64,000 bases of DNA. Origin: Trematomus loennbergii (taxonomy: Eukaryota; Chordata; Actinopteri; Perciformes; Nototheniidae). This document shows positions 41,278 to 52,489 of this stretch, piece after piece (position 1 is the stretch's first letter; each line of letters begins with the position of its first letter). Both the position numbers and the translations under genes were made by a program. The stretch is taken from positions 24,222,044 through 24,286,043 of the forward strand of contig JAAOOA010000033.1 in the NCBI GenBank assembly GCA_012861695.1, given 5' to 3'. The notes under the pieces are model-generated. The model was not told the origin of the DNA and made no database searches. It was given only the letters and a program-made list of their open reading frames with translations.

Positions 41278-42854
41278 GGAGTAGCATGAAGCTGCAGCGT
41301 CGGAGACTGCAGTTTCAGGACCGCAGTCCTGGGACCGCACTCCTAGGACCCTAGTTTTTCGTGACACTGCCACCTAGCGAGTAGGAGACATGAATATAAA
41401 CGACAACGCACAGAGTGTGAGTAATGTGAAGTGCTTTTAAAGTTTTATTTGTTTAACATTAATAACGAAGTGTGATTAGCTAACGTTAACTATGATAGTC
41501 TTAAGGCAATACAAACAATCACCTGTTAGCTTATGATAGCTTCTAACCGTCTTAAAGGCACTAAAAACAATTATTCGTTAGCTATAGCTTTCGGCAAAAT
41601 AAACTGTTAGCATTTTTGATTATTTGTTTAATGAAACTGTAGCGTGATTTTGGCAAGCCCAACTAGGTGTCCTACATTAATTGTTGACAGCAATACAAGC
41701 ACCACAGGGAAACAGTCATCTGTTAGCCTATGATGATGACTCGCTGCAAAACCAACTGTTAGCCTTTTTGTTTATTTGTGTAATGAAACCGGGTGCTTTC
41801 AATGCGACCATCTTTATAAGGACGTTGGCACAGGCTACCGGGGAAGTGGACGGCGAGGAATCTTGGAGGGTTTTTACCCCGAAGAGGGCTTCCCGGGGTA
41901 CTGCAGCTGGAGCTGTTTTCTGGTGGCTGAGGGAACAACAGACCCCGCCTCACCCCAGTGAAGAATCCTAAGTGTCCTCTCCACTTTCAGAGGAAGGGTC
42001 AGAGGAACTCAAAGACATGCTGGACTCCAGAGGTCATTCTGTGTCCGTGTTAAGGAAATTGTGCCCGTCTTCTAAATAAATAAAAATGTATTCTGCACTG
42101 AAATGCCTCTCGGTCAAACTGCATGTTCAACACTGAACAGTTGTTTTTGAGTAATCAAGCACCTCTTCAAAGACACATTTGATTTGATTATTTCGAACGT
42201 GTAATATAATAATGAAATTAAACAAGATAATTATGATACTGTAAAAACGTAAGCAGTATCAAATTGATAAACTAAATATTATTGACTTACAAATTATATA
42301 TAAACAAATGATCTACCTAATTACACATCCGAAAAGGCGTGGGAAGGAGTTTACACGTATTTAATCCCACCCCTTCTCCCAAAAACTAAATAACATTTTT
42401 GTTTTCTTTTAACAAAATATACATCTAAATGTATGTCTACATACAATATATATCATTATTACTACAATATATATATATGCATATATTAATTTACGTTGTA
42501 TGTCAAATTTGATAAGACAAATATCTATCTTTTTACATCTGACATACAAAATACATTTGTTATTAAAAAACTGAAACATAATAACAACAAATTGTTGTTA
42601 ATAATAATAATTACATTTCTGTAAGAAAAACATATTTTCATGCATTTTTAGATCGTTAATAACAAGCATTACAATGTCTAAAGAGACTCGCTGTGTATGA
42701 GACTCAATACTCGCTGGTTGTACTTTTGCGGGCATCCAATTCGCTAGGTGGCGGTGTTGCAAAACAACTAGGGTCCTAGGAGTGCGGTCCTAGGAGTGCG
42801 GTCCCAGGACGGTCCTGAAACTGCAGTCTCCGACGCTGCAGCTTCATACTATTG
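41278..42854. mobile_element. 1.6 kb element with about 100-bp terminal inverted repeats
   Basis: Left arm ATGAAGCTGCAGCGTCGGAG, ACTGCAGTTTCAGGACCGCA, GGACCGCACTCCTAGGACCC, CCACCTAGCGAG is mirrored at 42730-42850. CCCTAAA lies on both sides (41271-41277, 42855-42861), preceded by C on one side and G on the other, so the TSD is 7-8 bp. The right arm carries an extra unit of GGTCCTAGGAGTGC. The interior frame at 41681-41971 is not recognised. hAT-like by TSD length only. Confidence 0.72.
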
Positions 42855-42861
42855 CCCTAAA

Positions 42862-43412
42862 CTTTGGAACATGAAAAAAAAAAAAAAAACAGAGAGAGAA
42901 AAAAAAAAGTCAGGATAACGGGTTAGTATCTCGTGCGCACGAGAAAGTTTTAAACGTGTTGAGAGCTAAAACTAGTCTTTGCTTCTGCCTCAAAGAGGAG
43001 CAGGGGGGAGAGGAGGGAGACAGGTGAGGCTGGTTCAGGAGCCCAGACACACTCACAACTATAAATGAACCAAAAACAAATAAATAAACAAGTTTCAATG
43101 TTTTTCATATTGGATATGGTATGTTATTGGTTATGGCCATGTTCTTATGATTTTATGATTATTTAAATGTATACAGTTCTGTTTCATATGGGTGTAGTCT
43201 CTTTATTTCCTCCTCAAAATGCACCAGATTGATGCATTTAAGTCCAACATTTTAAAAAATATCTTACCGGGGGAGCATGCCCCCGGACCCCCCTATAGGA
43301 TTTGAGGTCCACCCCCACTTAAAATATGTTCACATGAATAGGTTCCTAAATAGATTGCTAATTTTTTAAAACAGTAACCCATGTCCATATGTTTATTTGT
43401 GGGTAGTAGATT
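42862..43412. other. Repeat fragments
   Basis: Inverted copy of the 38935 family at about 43190-43260, then the hairpin CCGGGGGAGCATGCCCCCGG (43267-43287), a motif often seen inside fish hAT elements. An A-run lies at 42873-42888. Confidence 0.5.
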
Positions 43413-43657
43413 TAAACTAGAGAATGCAATTCCTGAAGAAATTGCTAGTGGGAATGCTTTATGCTGAAAAGCTGACGCTAAACTGCTATGCTGAAATGTA
43501 ATATGTAAGAAGAAAGTGAAGAATTTAGATTGAAATGATACATGAACACTGGGGGCTTGAATGTGTGATGAGTGAAGAAAAGAAAGTAAAAAGGCTTGGA
43601 AAAGCAGCAGAATATTTGAACTGCAAACTTTTGAACTAATTTGATGGCGAATGATCT

Positions 43658-44490
43658 GTCGCCATGGCAACGGCATTTGATGACACCCATAATACGCTTA
43701 GATGCGTTGATGGCTGCATCGTTACCAAACCTGTGAAGTTTTGGGCCGTTTGGAACATTTTCACTGAAGGTATGAGAAAACCGTGTTTCATGGCGAGCAT
43801 TGTGTTGCCATGGAAACGGCATTTGAAGAAACCCCATAATTGACGTAGAGCTGTTGAGGGCTGGACCGGTGATATACAAGCGAAGTTTGGGGGACGATCG
43901 GACCGTTTCCATTGGACTTACAGTGACATCGTGCTTCATGGCGAGTGGTCTGTCGCCATGGCAACGGCATTTGATGACACCCCATAATACGCTTAGATGC
44001 GTTGATGGCTGCATCGTTACCAAACCTGTGAAGTTTTGGGCCATTTGAAGCATTTTCACTGAAGTTATGAGAAAACCGTGTTTCATGGCGAGCATTGTGT
44101 TGCCATGGCAACGGCATTTGAAGAAATCTCAAAACTGTCTCGTAGATGTCTTCACGGCTGGACTGTTAGCACACATGTGAATTTTGAGCACTTTTTGAAC
44201 ATTTTCATAGGAGTTATAGCGACATCATGTTTTATGGCGAGGGATGCGTTTCCATGGAAACGGCATATGGTGAGATCTCAGATTTGGCGTAGAGCTGTTG
44301 AGGCATGGACCGGTGATATACAAGTGAAGATTGGGGGACGATTGGACCGTGTCCATTGGACTTACAGCGACATCGTGATTCATGGCGAGTGGTCTGTCGC
44401 CATGGCAACGGCATTTGATGACACCCCATAATACGCTTAGATGCGTTGATGGCTGCATCGTTACCAAACCTGTGAAGTTTTGGGCCGTTT
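43658..44490. repeat. 147-bp tandem array (6 units) with X-box-like palindromes
   Basis: Palindromes begin at 43658, 43804, 43952, 44099, 44248 and 44396 (spacings 146, 148, 147, 149, 148 bp). Four of six fit the X-box consensus on both half-sites. Confidence 0.88.
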
Positions 44491-44495
44491 GGAAC

Positions 44496-44499
<4 letters not shown>

Positions 44500-44537
<38 letters not shown>

Positions 44538-44554
44538 TGTGTGTGTCTGTGTGT

Positions 44555-44630
<76 letters not shown>

Positions 44631-44632
44631 TG
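44500..44632. repeat. (GA)n microsatellite with GT patches
   Basis: GA tract interrupted by GTGTGTGTCTGTGTGTG and single-base slips; it replaces about 500 bp present in copy 1. Confidence 0.95.
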
Positions 44633-45383
44633 TAACTAAAGGTGTGCGGCTGCTGCTGTGAGGTAAATATCAGCCTGAAATTACAATGGGTTTTAATGGA
44701 GACATGTTGAAAGTTTTTGTCACTTCATGCCCTCAAGAGGCATTTTGTTTAATTATTTTTTGCTTAATTATTTGTCATTTTTCAAGCTACGATATGTTTT
44801 CCTACGTTTGTCATGAAAAATTATGTCTCAGGAATGTAGGGTTTGGGAATTATGGCAGTTTAAAAAAAAGATATGAAGGCAAATTTCAAGATTTCCTCCA
44901 CTCTAGCTGTGACATCACGCACTCTAGTTAATGCTAAAATCTGAAGAAAGCCTCTTTACCAAGGTCTGAACAATGTTTAATATCTCTAAAAGTAAGAATC
45001 AGATTTAAAAGTTGTGTTACACGAATAATGTCAGAAAGATGTGTAACATTTTAAAGTTGGAATGAGGTTTCTGAGTGAAAGTATGAATGAACAGTTAGCA
45101 GTTGAAGTCGCATGAAGATTGTTCAAGTCTGAAGATTTTCTCCATTGACTTCAATGGTTAAAAATTGATGAATTATGGGATGTATCTCTGGAATTATGAA
45201 AGTTATGAATGATAAAAGTAATAGCCTGTGATTCCCGACCGAGCTGAACGTTTTGATGTTTGAACAGAGTTTCTGCGATGTTGAATGCAGGAGGAGAAGA
45301 GGTGCAAAATTCTGGCGGAATAATAATAATTTTGTCCGTAGAATAACATATAGTTGGAATGCTGTATCAGCATTCCCACTAAA

Positions 45384-46425
45384 CTAGAGGCTATCCCTAT
45401 GGGCAGCAACACTGTAAATATTGACAAATAAATCCAGCAAAATGGCACAAAAACTGGTAGTGGCCTGGCTGGGTGTATAATTCCCGGCCTGATTTATTGT
45501 CCCAGTCCGGCCCTGTGTGTGGGTGTGTGTGTTCGGTGTGTGTGTGTGTCCGACACCGGCATTTGTTTTCAAATTACCATGAACAGTAATTTACACACAT
45601 CTGGCTAACTCCATATGTGTATTCCCAAGTGAAAGAAGTTTGTTTAATCTTAATCTCGATGTAGGCAAGTGCTAAATGCTGTCGGAGTGCACCGGAACGA
45701 ACGCCACTATCATAATATCTTCTGAAAACAAATGCCACACACACACACGCCCTGGCGACCGGACATCTTCTTCATAAAACTAATAATATGGCGTAATAAT
45801 CGGGCAGTTCGATGTGTCTAACCATAAGAAAGTATATCGTGCGCACAAATTAATAAAACTTGGCCTCGTTTTATTTAAATTGAGGCCACGAATTACATCT
45901 CGTGTGCACAAATTAATAAAACGTGCCTCGTTTTATTTATTTTTTCTCTCTGTGAACCCTCCAGGGCTCCGTAGCTCCGTACTAACTAGCTGAACCAGGA
46001 ATGTTTTTTATAACCCAAGAGAATACAGTACATGTCTTTCTATTTCCTCTGGTGTCTCAGTACGTCTGAAAAATACGTTCATTCTTCATTCATTCATTCT
46101 GTTCACTTCAGAGTCACATATTTCATTTAAAGTATTATGAGCTGTTGGATGTCTGGAAAAATATATATTATTTCCAGTTTGAAATTTAGTTAAAGGGCAG
46201 TGGCCCACACACCACAGCACACTGCCAGCAGAGTTCTCCTCCTCAGAGGCAGCGTAAGGACATTTCTACTCCACCATGTGGGGACATTCAGCAGGAGCTC
46301 TCTATGGCCATCTCCTGGCCGCTGTGTCCAATTACATCTCCCAGGTCTCTATATATACAGTCTATGGTCTCTACCGTAGACTTTGGCCCAATTCCAATCC
46401 GGCCCTGCGCTCCATTACTCCCCCT
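45384..46425. other. Transposon ends and unclassified sequence
   Basis: Two hAT-like right ends, CCCAGTCCGGCCCTG (45501-45515 region) and CCAATCCGGCCCTG (about 46394-46407). A 63-bp direct duplication (CACAAATTAATAAAAC, CCTCGTTTTATTTA) lies near 45844 and 45907. No exon. Confidence 0.5.
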
Positions 46426-46581
46426 TCACATGGTCAGAGGTGGGAAGTAGCTAAGTAGATGAACTCAAATACTTTACTTAAGTACCATTTTGAGATACAT
46501 GTACTTTAATTTAGTATTTCCCATTTATGCTACTTTGTACTTCTACCACACTACAATTCAGAGGTAAATGTGTACTTTTAC

Positions 46582-46903
46582 CAGTGGTGAACCGTCAGGG
46601 CCTTCAAGGTATTCAGAGAATATCCTGAAACACTCAGATAAAACAAACAAAAAATTCGATTTAATTATATAAATAAAATGTTTATAACATGTCAATACAA
46701 TTAATAAATGAGAATCGTATCTGTGTTGTTGATCTGTAATATTACAGTGTTACTCTGATTTGTGTGTCTTTCTCGGTCCATGCACTACGCATTTGAGTGG
46801 TTTTGTGTTGGAAAAGAAATGCAACCAATCAGATATTGTTCTGGGTCTCTACATCCTTCAACCAAGGTATTCTATATCCTTGATAGAATGCCTGGCCCTA
46901 ATA
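46582..46903. mobile_element. hAT-like left end nested in the MITE
   Basis: CAGTGGTGAACCGTCAGGGC at 46582 interrupts the host MITE exactly. The matching right end was not identified. Confidence 0.5.
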
Positions 46904-49817
46904 CGTATCGTCCACACGGTTCCGTCGCCCAACAGAGACGCTTCCCATTCACTTTGAATGGGGTACGTTTTGTCAGTTTGATTTTTTTTAGTTTAAACCA
47001 AAAGCCAAAAAAGGAAAATACCAGCCTTTTTTCCTTTTTTTGTTTTCTATTTAAAACGAAAAAACGGGAAACCAAAGCCGTTTTCCCGTTTTTGTTGTCT
47101 GAATCAAATCGAAGAAGAAGACCTAATTAAAAAAACTGTCGATTTTGGTTTTTGATAACAACTTCAGTCCGGTGGACCGGAAGTTAAAGAACATATTTCA
47201 AAATAAAAGACACCAGGATATAATGGCAATGCTGTACAAGTTCAATCCTGGAACCCAGAAGTCTGACACTGAAATACCACACTCAATGATCAAACCCCTG
47301 CCCCCAGAATGCACATGTTAAAAGCCATGTAACCAATTAGATCACTTAGAAACCTGAGCTTGAACACTTTGTTGTGCACAACAATGGAGGCCACTTTTCG
47401 AGAGAGAATTAGAGGAAGAGGTAAATGCAATATACTGTATTTTGTCTTCAGTACCATACAGTAACTATGTTCATGTCATCTTCACTCTCAGTAAAGTCAT
47501 TGTGTCTGATACTGTTATGAGTATTGAGAATAAACCTATTTGTGTGTTTCCACATTGCATGTGTTCATTCATAGTCCATATTTACAGCGTGCTACAAATG
47601 CAAATGCCTAAAACTTTGACTTGAATTTCTTGTTTATTAATCAACTAATGGACAGTGTTTCAATTCAGTTCATGTAAGCCTTACACCACATTCCTCTTTT
47701 GAGCGTCTCTAGTGATTATGGCCTGCATGTCTTTCTGTTGTAACTCAGCTGTCAGCTTCTTAGCAGTTTAGACAAACATCAAATTCATAATATAGACTAG
47801 TTGGACAAAATCATGCTTAAAAACTGTTCCATTACTGTGTGAAGTAACAGTTACAGTTACAGCAGCTTGTACAAAAACGTACAGACCTGGGCCTCAGCCC
47901 CTCTCTCTGCAACTGGTTGCTGGACTTCCTCACAGAGAGACCACAAGCTGTACGGGTCAACAATAACACCTCAGACACCCTCATACTGAGCACGGGGGCC
48001 CCCCAAGGATGTGTGCTCAGCCCCCTTCTCTTCACTCTGCTGACCCACGACTGCAAACCCATCTTCAGCACCAACCACATCGTGAAGTTTGCAGACGACA
48101 CTACTGTGGTGGGTCTCATCAGCAACAACGATGAGACTAACTACAGGAAGGAAGTGAACCAGCTGGCCCTGTGGTGCCAAAACAACAACCTCTTCCTCAA
48201 CCTGGAGAAAACAAAGGAGATAGTTGTTGACTTCAGGAGAACCCACCGTCGACCCCCTCTCCCCTGACCATCAACGGCGCTGCTGTGACGCAGGTGACCA
48301 GCACCAAATTCCTTGGTGTGACCATCACTGATGACCTCACCTGGAAAAACAACACCACCGCTCTAGCGAGGAAAGCCCAGCAGCGCCTGTACTTCATCCG
48401 GAAGCTCAAGCGAGCCGGAGCATCACCCCCCATCATGCTGTCCTTCTACCGAGGCGCCACCGAGAGCATCCTCAGCAGCTGTATCACGCTGTGGTTCGGA
48501 AGCTGCACCGCCGCCGACCGCAAGAGCCTGCAGCGCATAGTGAACTCTGCCCAGAGGATCATCGGTGCCTCACTCCCTCACTACAGGACATATACAACAC
48601 CCGCCTCACCCGCAAAGCACTCAGCATTGTGGGTGACTCCACCCACCCCTCCAACAGCCTCTTCAGCCTCCTGCCTTCAGGAAGAAGGTTCCTCAGCTCG
48701 CGCACCTCCAGGCTGGGCAACAGCTTCCTCCACCAGGCGGTCAGGATGCTGAACTCTCTCCCCTCCCTCCCTCTCTCCCCCTCTCTGACATCTCTCCCCT
48801 GAACTCTCCACCCTGCCTCCGACCTTTCTCCCCTGCCCCAAATGGTCCTGGACTCTAACCCCCTAGCTCACTTTTCTGCCCATCTCCGCTGCTACTGCAC
48901 TGAAACTGTACTTTGAACACTTAAATTATATTATTAACATTTAAACTGTATACCCGGTTATCTAGGCCCTTTGTTTTGTTTAATGTATACCCCGTTTATC
49001 TAGGCCCTTTTTTTTTTTGTTTGATGTATATATGTCACACTGTAGGACTGCGGGAAACGATATTTCGAGATTTCTGGATGTACAACATGTAGAATTCTTG
49101 ACAATAAAGCTGACTTTGACTTTGACTTTGAACTGTTTTAGGGGTCGACTGTATGAGATATCGTTCTCCCGCTTGCTGCTGGGTGCAGTGAAAGTAGGGC
49201 GACAGTTCTGTTCACATCGCTGACATTTGTCACAGTAAATCTTGCAGGTATGCAACAAACATGACATTGTCACACAGCTTTTCTTCATTCTTCAATACAA
49301 AACGGAAAATTGAATGAAGTTGTTATCAAAAACCTAAACCGGACCGTTTTTTTAATTAGGTCTTCTTGTTATCCGTTTTTTTATTCAAACAACAAAACGG
49401 GAAAAAGGCTTTGGTTTCCCGTTTTTTCGTTTTAAATCAAAAATGAAAAACGAAAAAAGGCTGGTATTTTCCTTTTTTGGCTTTTGGTTTAAACGGAAAA
49501 AAATTAAATTTTAAAATCTAACTGACAAAACGGACCCGCACGCTTTGCCGAACTGCATTGTGGTTCCGTTGCTTCACTTTACCTCCGTTGCTCGCGCTGA
49601 AAGTTGATAACATTTCAACTTTTCAAACGTCGACGGAAGCGCCAGCCAATCAAATCATATGCCAGTACAAGCTCTAGCCAATCAAACCGCGTGCTTGTGT
49701 GTCGGGGCGGGAGATTAATGTGATTGGTTGTTGGTCGCGCACAAGACACGCCCACCGGCACTCTTCAATGCGACGGAACCGTGTGGACGATACGTTACGT
49801 AACGTACACACGGTTCC
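46904..49817. mobile_element. TIR element with AT-rich inverted arms, host of a LINE
   Basis: CGTATCGTCCACACGGTTCC at 46904 is mirrored by GGAACCGTGTGGACGATACG ending at 49794. Inner arms (AAAGCCAAAAAAGGAAAATA, AACGGGAAACCAAAGCC, AGGTCTTCTT/AAGAAGACCT) pair 46975-47165 with 49318-49520. The right side has about 170 bp missing on the left and a terminal palindrome (49775-49817). A LINE lies inside. No intact transposase; the short frame from 47383 (MEATFRERIRGRG, then GTAAAT) could be a first-exon remnant. Confidence 0.65.
47886..49135 (+). pseudogene. 5'-truncated LINE with broken reverse transcriptase (L2/CR1/Rex1-like)
   Basis: Contains reverse-transcriptase motifs [20 protein letters not shown] and [15 protein letters not shown] (the catalytic DD pair), then [16 protein letters not shown] frameshift near 48266 leads to TKFLGVTITDDLTWKNNTTA, a second near 48575 to LQDIYNTRLTRKALSIVGDS and FSLLPSGRRFLSSRTSRLGN. 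The 3' end is AATAAAGCTGACTTTGACTT with TGACTT repeats. The endonuclease and N-terminal half are absent, so it cannot be active. Confidence 0.9.
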
Positions 49818-50473
49818 GTTCAGTATAGCCCTTAAGGTCATTATTTGACCTTAAGGGTTACCGATCATAACTCTTAAGCACACACATACATTTAGCATGG
49901 TTTAAGAAATGGGCTCCGTGTTACAAGACGGGTCGGGGGGTTTGGGGGCCCCGCTGCAGACTCTCTGCACGGAGGAGCCGCAGCGGAGCAGCGGAGGAGT
50001 CCGGGCGGTGCTGCAGCTCCTGATCGGAACAGAAACACGTTCACTAAGCCAAAAAACTATATCCGGTCACAGAGATCTGCTATTTTAAAGTAAAGTAGAC
50101 ATATCGACCCTAAATATAGTCTATATTAAGACTGAGAAAAGTTTTAACATATATATCGTTTTTTGTAAACATATGACAAATGTGCGAGGGTGATGACGTC
50201 AGAGCGTCGTCCTATGTGCCGGGGCTGAGCAGTATGGAGCTCAAATGCTTTTTCTCTCGCGGGTTTACCACAAGGTGAGTACCTTTTTATTTCCTGCTTT
50301 TTTACACATACTCTCTCCGTACAGGTTAGCTCTGAGTGTTAGCGATGCTTGCTAATGTAAACACAGACCATATTACTTCCAAAAGACGTTGCACATTGTT
50401 TCTGATAAACGTTTCTGATAGGGCGTAAAGCCAGCCCACATTTCAGTAATGTCGTCATGATCAAATCTGTGCA
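49818..50473. repeat. Repeat fragments, CpG-containing
   Basis: 49862-49905 matches 4588-4632 (CGATCATAACTC, CATACA, TTTAGCATGGT). GACCTTAAGGG also occurs at 4241. Probably part of the same Kolobok-like composite as the large inverted repeats. Confidence 0.5.
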
Positions 50474-50667
50474 TATTACATGTTACTTGTTAGACACTTT
50501 TATCCAAAGCGACTTACATTCTCAATACTGTGGCAATCCCCACAGGAGCAATTGGGGTGAAGTGTCTTGCCCAGGGACACAACCACATGCTGACTGCAGT
50601 GGGGTTTGAACCTGTGCTCCCCTGATCCGAACACCAACGCACTAATCCACTGCGCCACAGCCTCTCC
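50474..50667 (-). mobile_element. tRNA-derived SINE, minus strand
   Basis: Reverse complement of the SINE at 56918: tail ACATGTTACTTGTTAGACAC, body GGCAATCCCCACAGGAGCAA, B box GGGTTTGAACC (50609-50619) and A box TCCACTGCGCCA (50646-50657). It sits inside a Kolobok-like end (AATAGGGGACC|TTTAA, about 50670-50685). Confidence 0.88.
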
Positions 50668-50977
50668 ATAATAGGGGACCTTTAAATCAGACTTTAGTTC
50701 ACCTGGAGTAAATTCACAAGCTACCCTGCAGTATACAAAGTCATTAAAACTAGCTGCACCTTTACCAGCTTCGAGAACATATTAATGCATCAATAATTAT
50801 AATCAAAACATATCATATGTATTATTCTGAAATGGAACAGTCTGCATAAGTACTTTTTACTTTTGGTACTTTAAGTATATTTCGATGTTAATACTTTTGC
50901 ACTTTTACTTGAACTTATACTACTGCTTCTTTCACTTGAGTACAAGATCTGAGTAGTTCTCCCACCTCTTCACATGG

Positions 50978-51630
50978 TTTAAAGTGTGGAGGGGAGTGTA
51001 AGTCATTAAACTCCAACAGCAAGTCTGCATCATCCTGACCTAACCACCTGCCCTACTGAACATGTGCAACACTTTGATTTGGGTCCCTCATGGTCATGGA
51101 ACACAATGTGTACCTTTAGTTCTGTGCAAACACAAAATAAGACATAAACATGTTATATTGTCAGAGATTGTTGCAGGTCTCCCTTGAAAAAGATCTATGA
51201 TCTCAAGGGAAATCTGGTTAAATATAGGTTTGAAATGAAATGAAATGAATGCAAAGAACTTCAAGGTGACATTATATATATTAATTTGTTTACTTGGGAT
51301 CACTTACTACTCACTTATTACTTAGTGTCTAGTCTGGAAAATGGTACAGGTGTGCATTTGATTGTAACATTTTCTATATTTCAGAATAAACAAGCTGCTC
51401 ATAAACATCTGATTTCAAACTGAAAAGAGGTTTACACAAAATAAAATGGCATTCACATTTGTTGGAGTTTTATAATTATAATTGTTTAATTTCATACGAG
51501 AGATGCCGATTCCATAACCATGCTTACAAAGTTAGGATAGCTCCTATTTCTGTCATGAAGAGGGGAGTTTGTCCCACAGCTTGCTGCTGTATTCACCCCC
51601 CCCCCCCCCACACACACACACACACCTTAA
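50978..51630. other. Non-coding with a LINE 3' tail
   Basis: AAGGGAAATCTGGTTAAATA then GGTTTGAAATGAAATGAAAT (about 51206-51249) is the same GAAAT-type tail as the LINE at 22090. A C-run then CA-run sits at 51597-51624. Confidence 0.55.
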
Positions 51631-52009
51631 AGGTGGGGTAGGTAATTTTGGAGAAACCAGCTCGAGGCGCTAGAATTTGAAAATACACAGCCGGAAAAAA
51701 TCTGCCACTTCCTTACAGAGCCCCTCCTCCAACACACACGAACGCGCACATGACCAATGAGGGCACGAGATAAGTTTGTGCACAGATGGAAGGCTGACAG
51801 GCAGGTAGGCCATCCAGTTATTTTAGCCGGGCCGGCTAAAATGATTGGTCGTACTTTTTACAGTATTACAGCTTCCACAGATGATATTTTTTTATGGATT
51901 TTTTGTCAAAGCACTTAGATATTCATTGCTATCAGGATGTTAAGAGCATTCCATGGAATATAACAAAAAGTGTATCTCAGCCGGTTTCTCAAACTTACCT
52001 ACCCTACCT
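51631..52009. mobile_element. Complete Kolobok/piggyBac-type MITE with TTAA duplications
   Basis: TIRs AGGTGGGGTAGGTAA and TTACCTACCCTACCT, continuing into GAGAAACCAGC / GCCGGTTTCTC, with TTAA at 51627-51630 and 52010-52013. 379 bp, non-coding. Confidence 0.88.
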
Positions 52010-52177
52010 TTAAAGGATGAGCAACATTCAGCAGACAGTGAGGCTACAGAGAGTTCACTCTGTCATGTGGGGGTGGGGGGGCCGGGATATATGTGCCAGT
52101 TTGGGGTTGGGGCTGTATAAGATACCAACACAAATGCACCCTCTTACATCCTTAACTAACATGTGATCATCAGTGCT

Positions 52178-52489
52178 TAAAGAGGCCCTATTATGCTTTT
52201 TGGAATGCTCACTTTCCTGTCATGTGTTCAATAGGTTTTGTGCATGTAGATGGTCTGCAAAACTCCAATTAGGTGCTGCAGCCCAGGCAGTATGAGAAAA
52301 ATAAAGAGCTTTTTGAACATTAAAGCATGGAGACATGTCCCGACGGAGACACTGCATACTAATATGATCCTGGAAGTATCCCCTCATGAGCTCAAACAGA
52401 TACACACGGCCATTTTCACTGTGTGGCAAATGACAGTGAGTGCCCCATTTATTGTTTTTCAAACCAGTAAACATACAAGACGGTGACTT
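52178..52489. mobile_element. Kolobok-like repeat, degraded right end
   Basis: Starts TTAA|AGAGGCCCTATTATGCTTTT and continues with GTCTGCAAAACTCC and ACATTAAAGCATGGAGACAT, an order I remember from a common teleost MITE. The right end is decayed. Confidence 0.6.

Larger units (their letters stand above)
43417..45379 (+). mobile_element. Non-autonomous element with X-box minisatellite, copy 2
   Basis: Same left end (CTAGAGAATGCAATTCCTG) and right end (GGAATGCTGTATCAGCATTC, CACTAAA) as copy 1, again with TAAA at both borders (43413-43416, 45380-45383). It has six array units instead of nine. The segment after the array is replaced by a (GA)n/(GT)n microsatellite (about 44500-44632), and there is only one terminal hairpin. 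No coding capacity. Confidence 0.8.
46434..50969. mobile_element. hAT-type MITE split by a nested transposon stack
   Basis: Outer ends CAGAGGTGGGAAGTAGC (46435) and GTAGTTCTCCCACCTCT (ending 50969) with a perfect 8-bp TSD TCACATGG at 46426-46433 and 50970-50977. The two halves (46434-46581 and about 50682-50969) match the element at 57600-58012. Everything between, about 4.1 kb, is later insertion. Confidence 0.82.

Noticed and set aside
41681..41971. 96-codon frame inside the 1.6 kb TIR element, possible transposase
   Set aside because: No DDE motif or recognised transposase similarity; overlapping frames are open on the other strand too.
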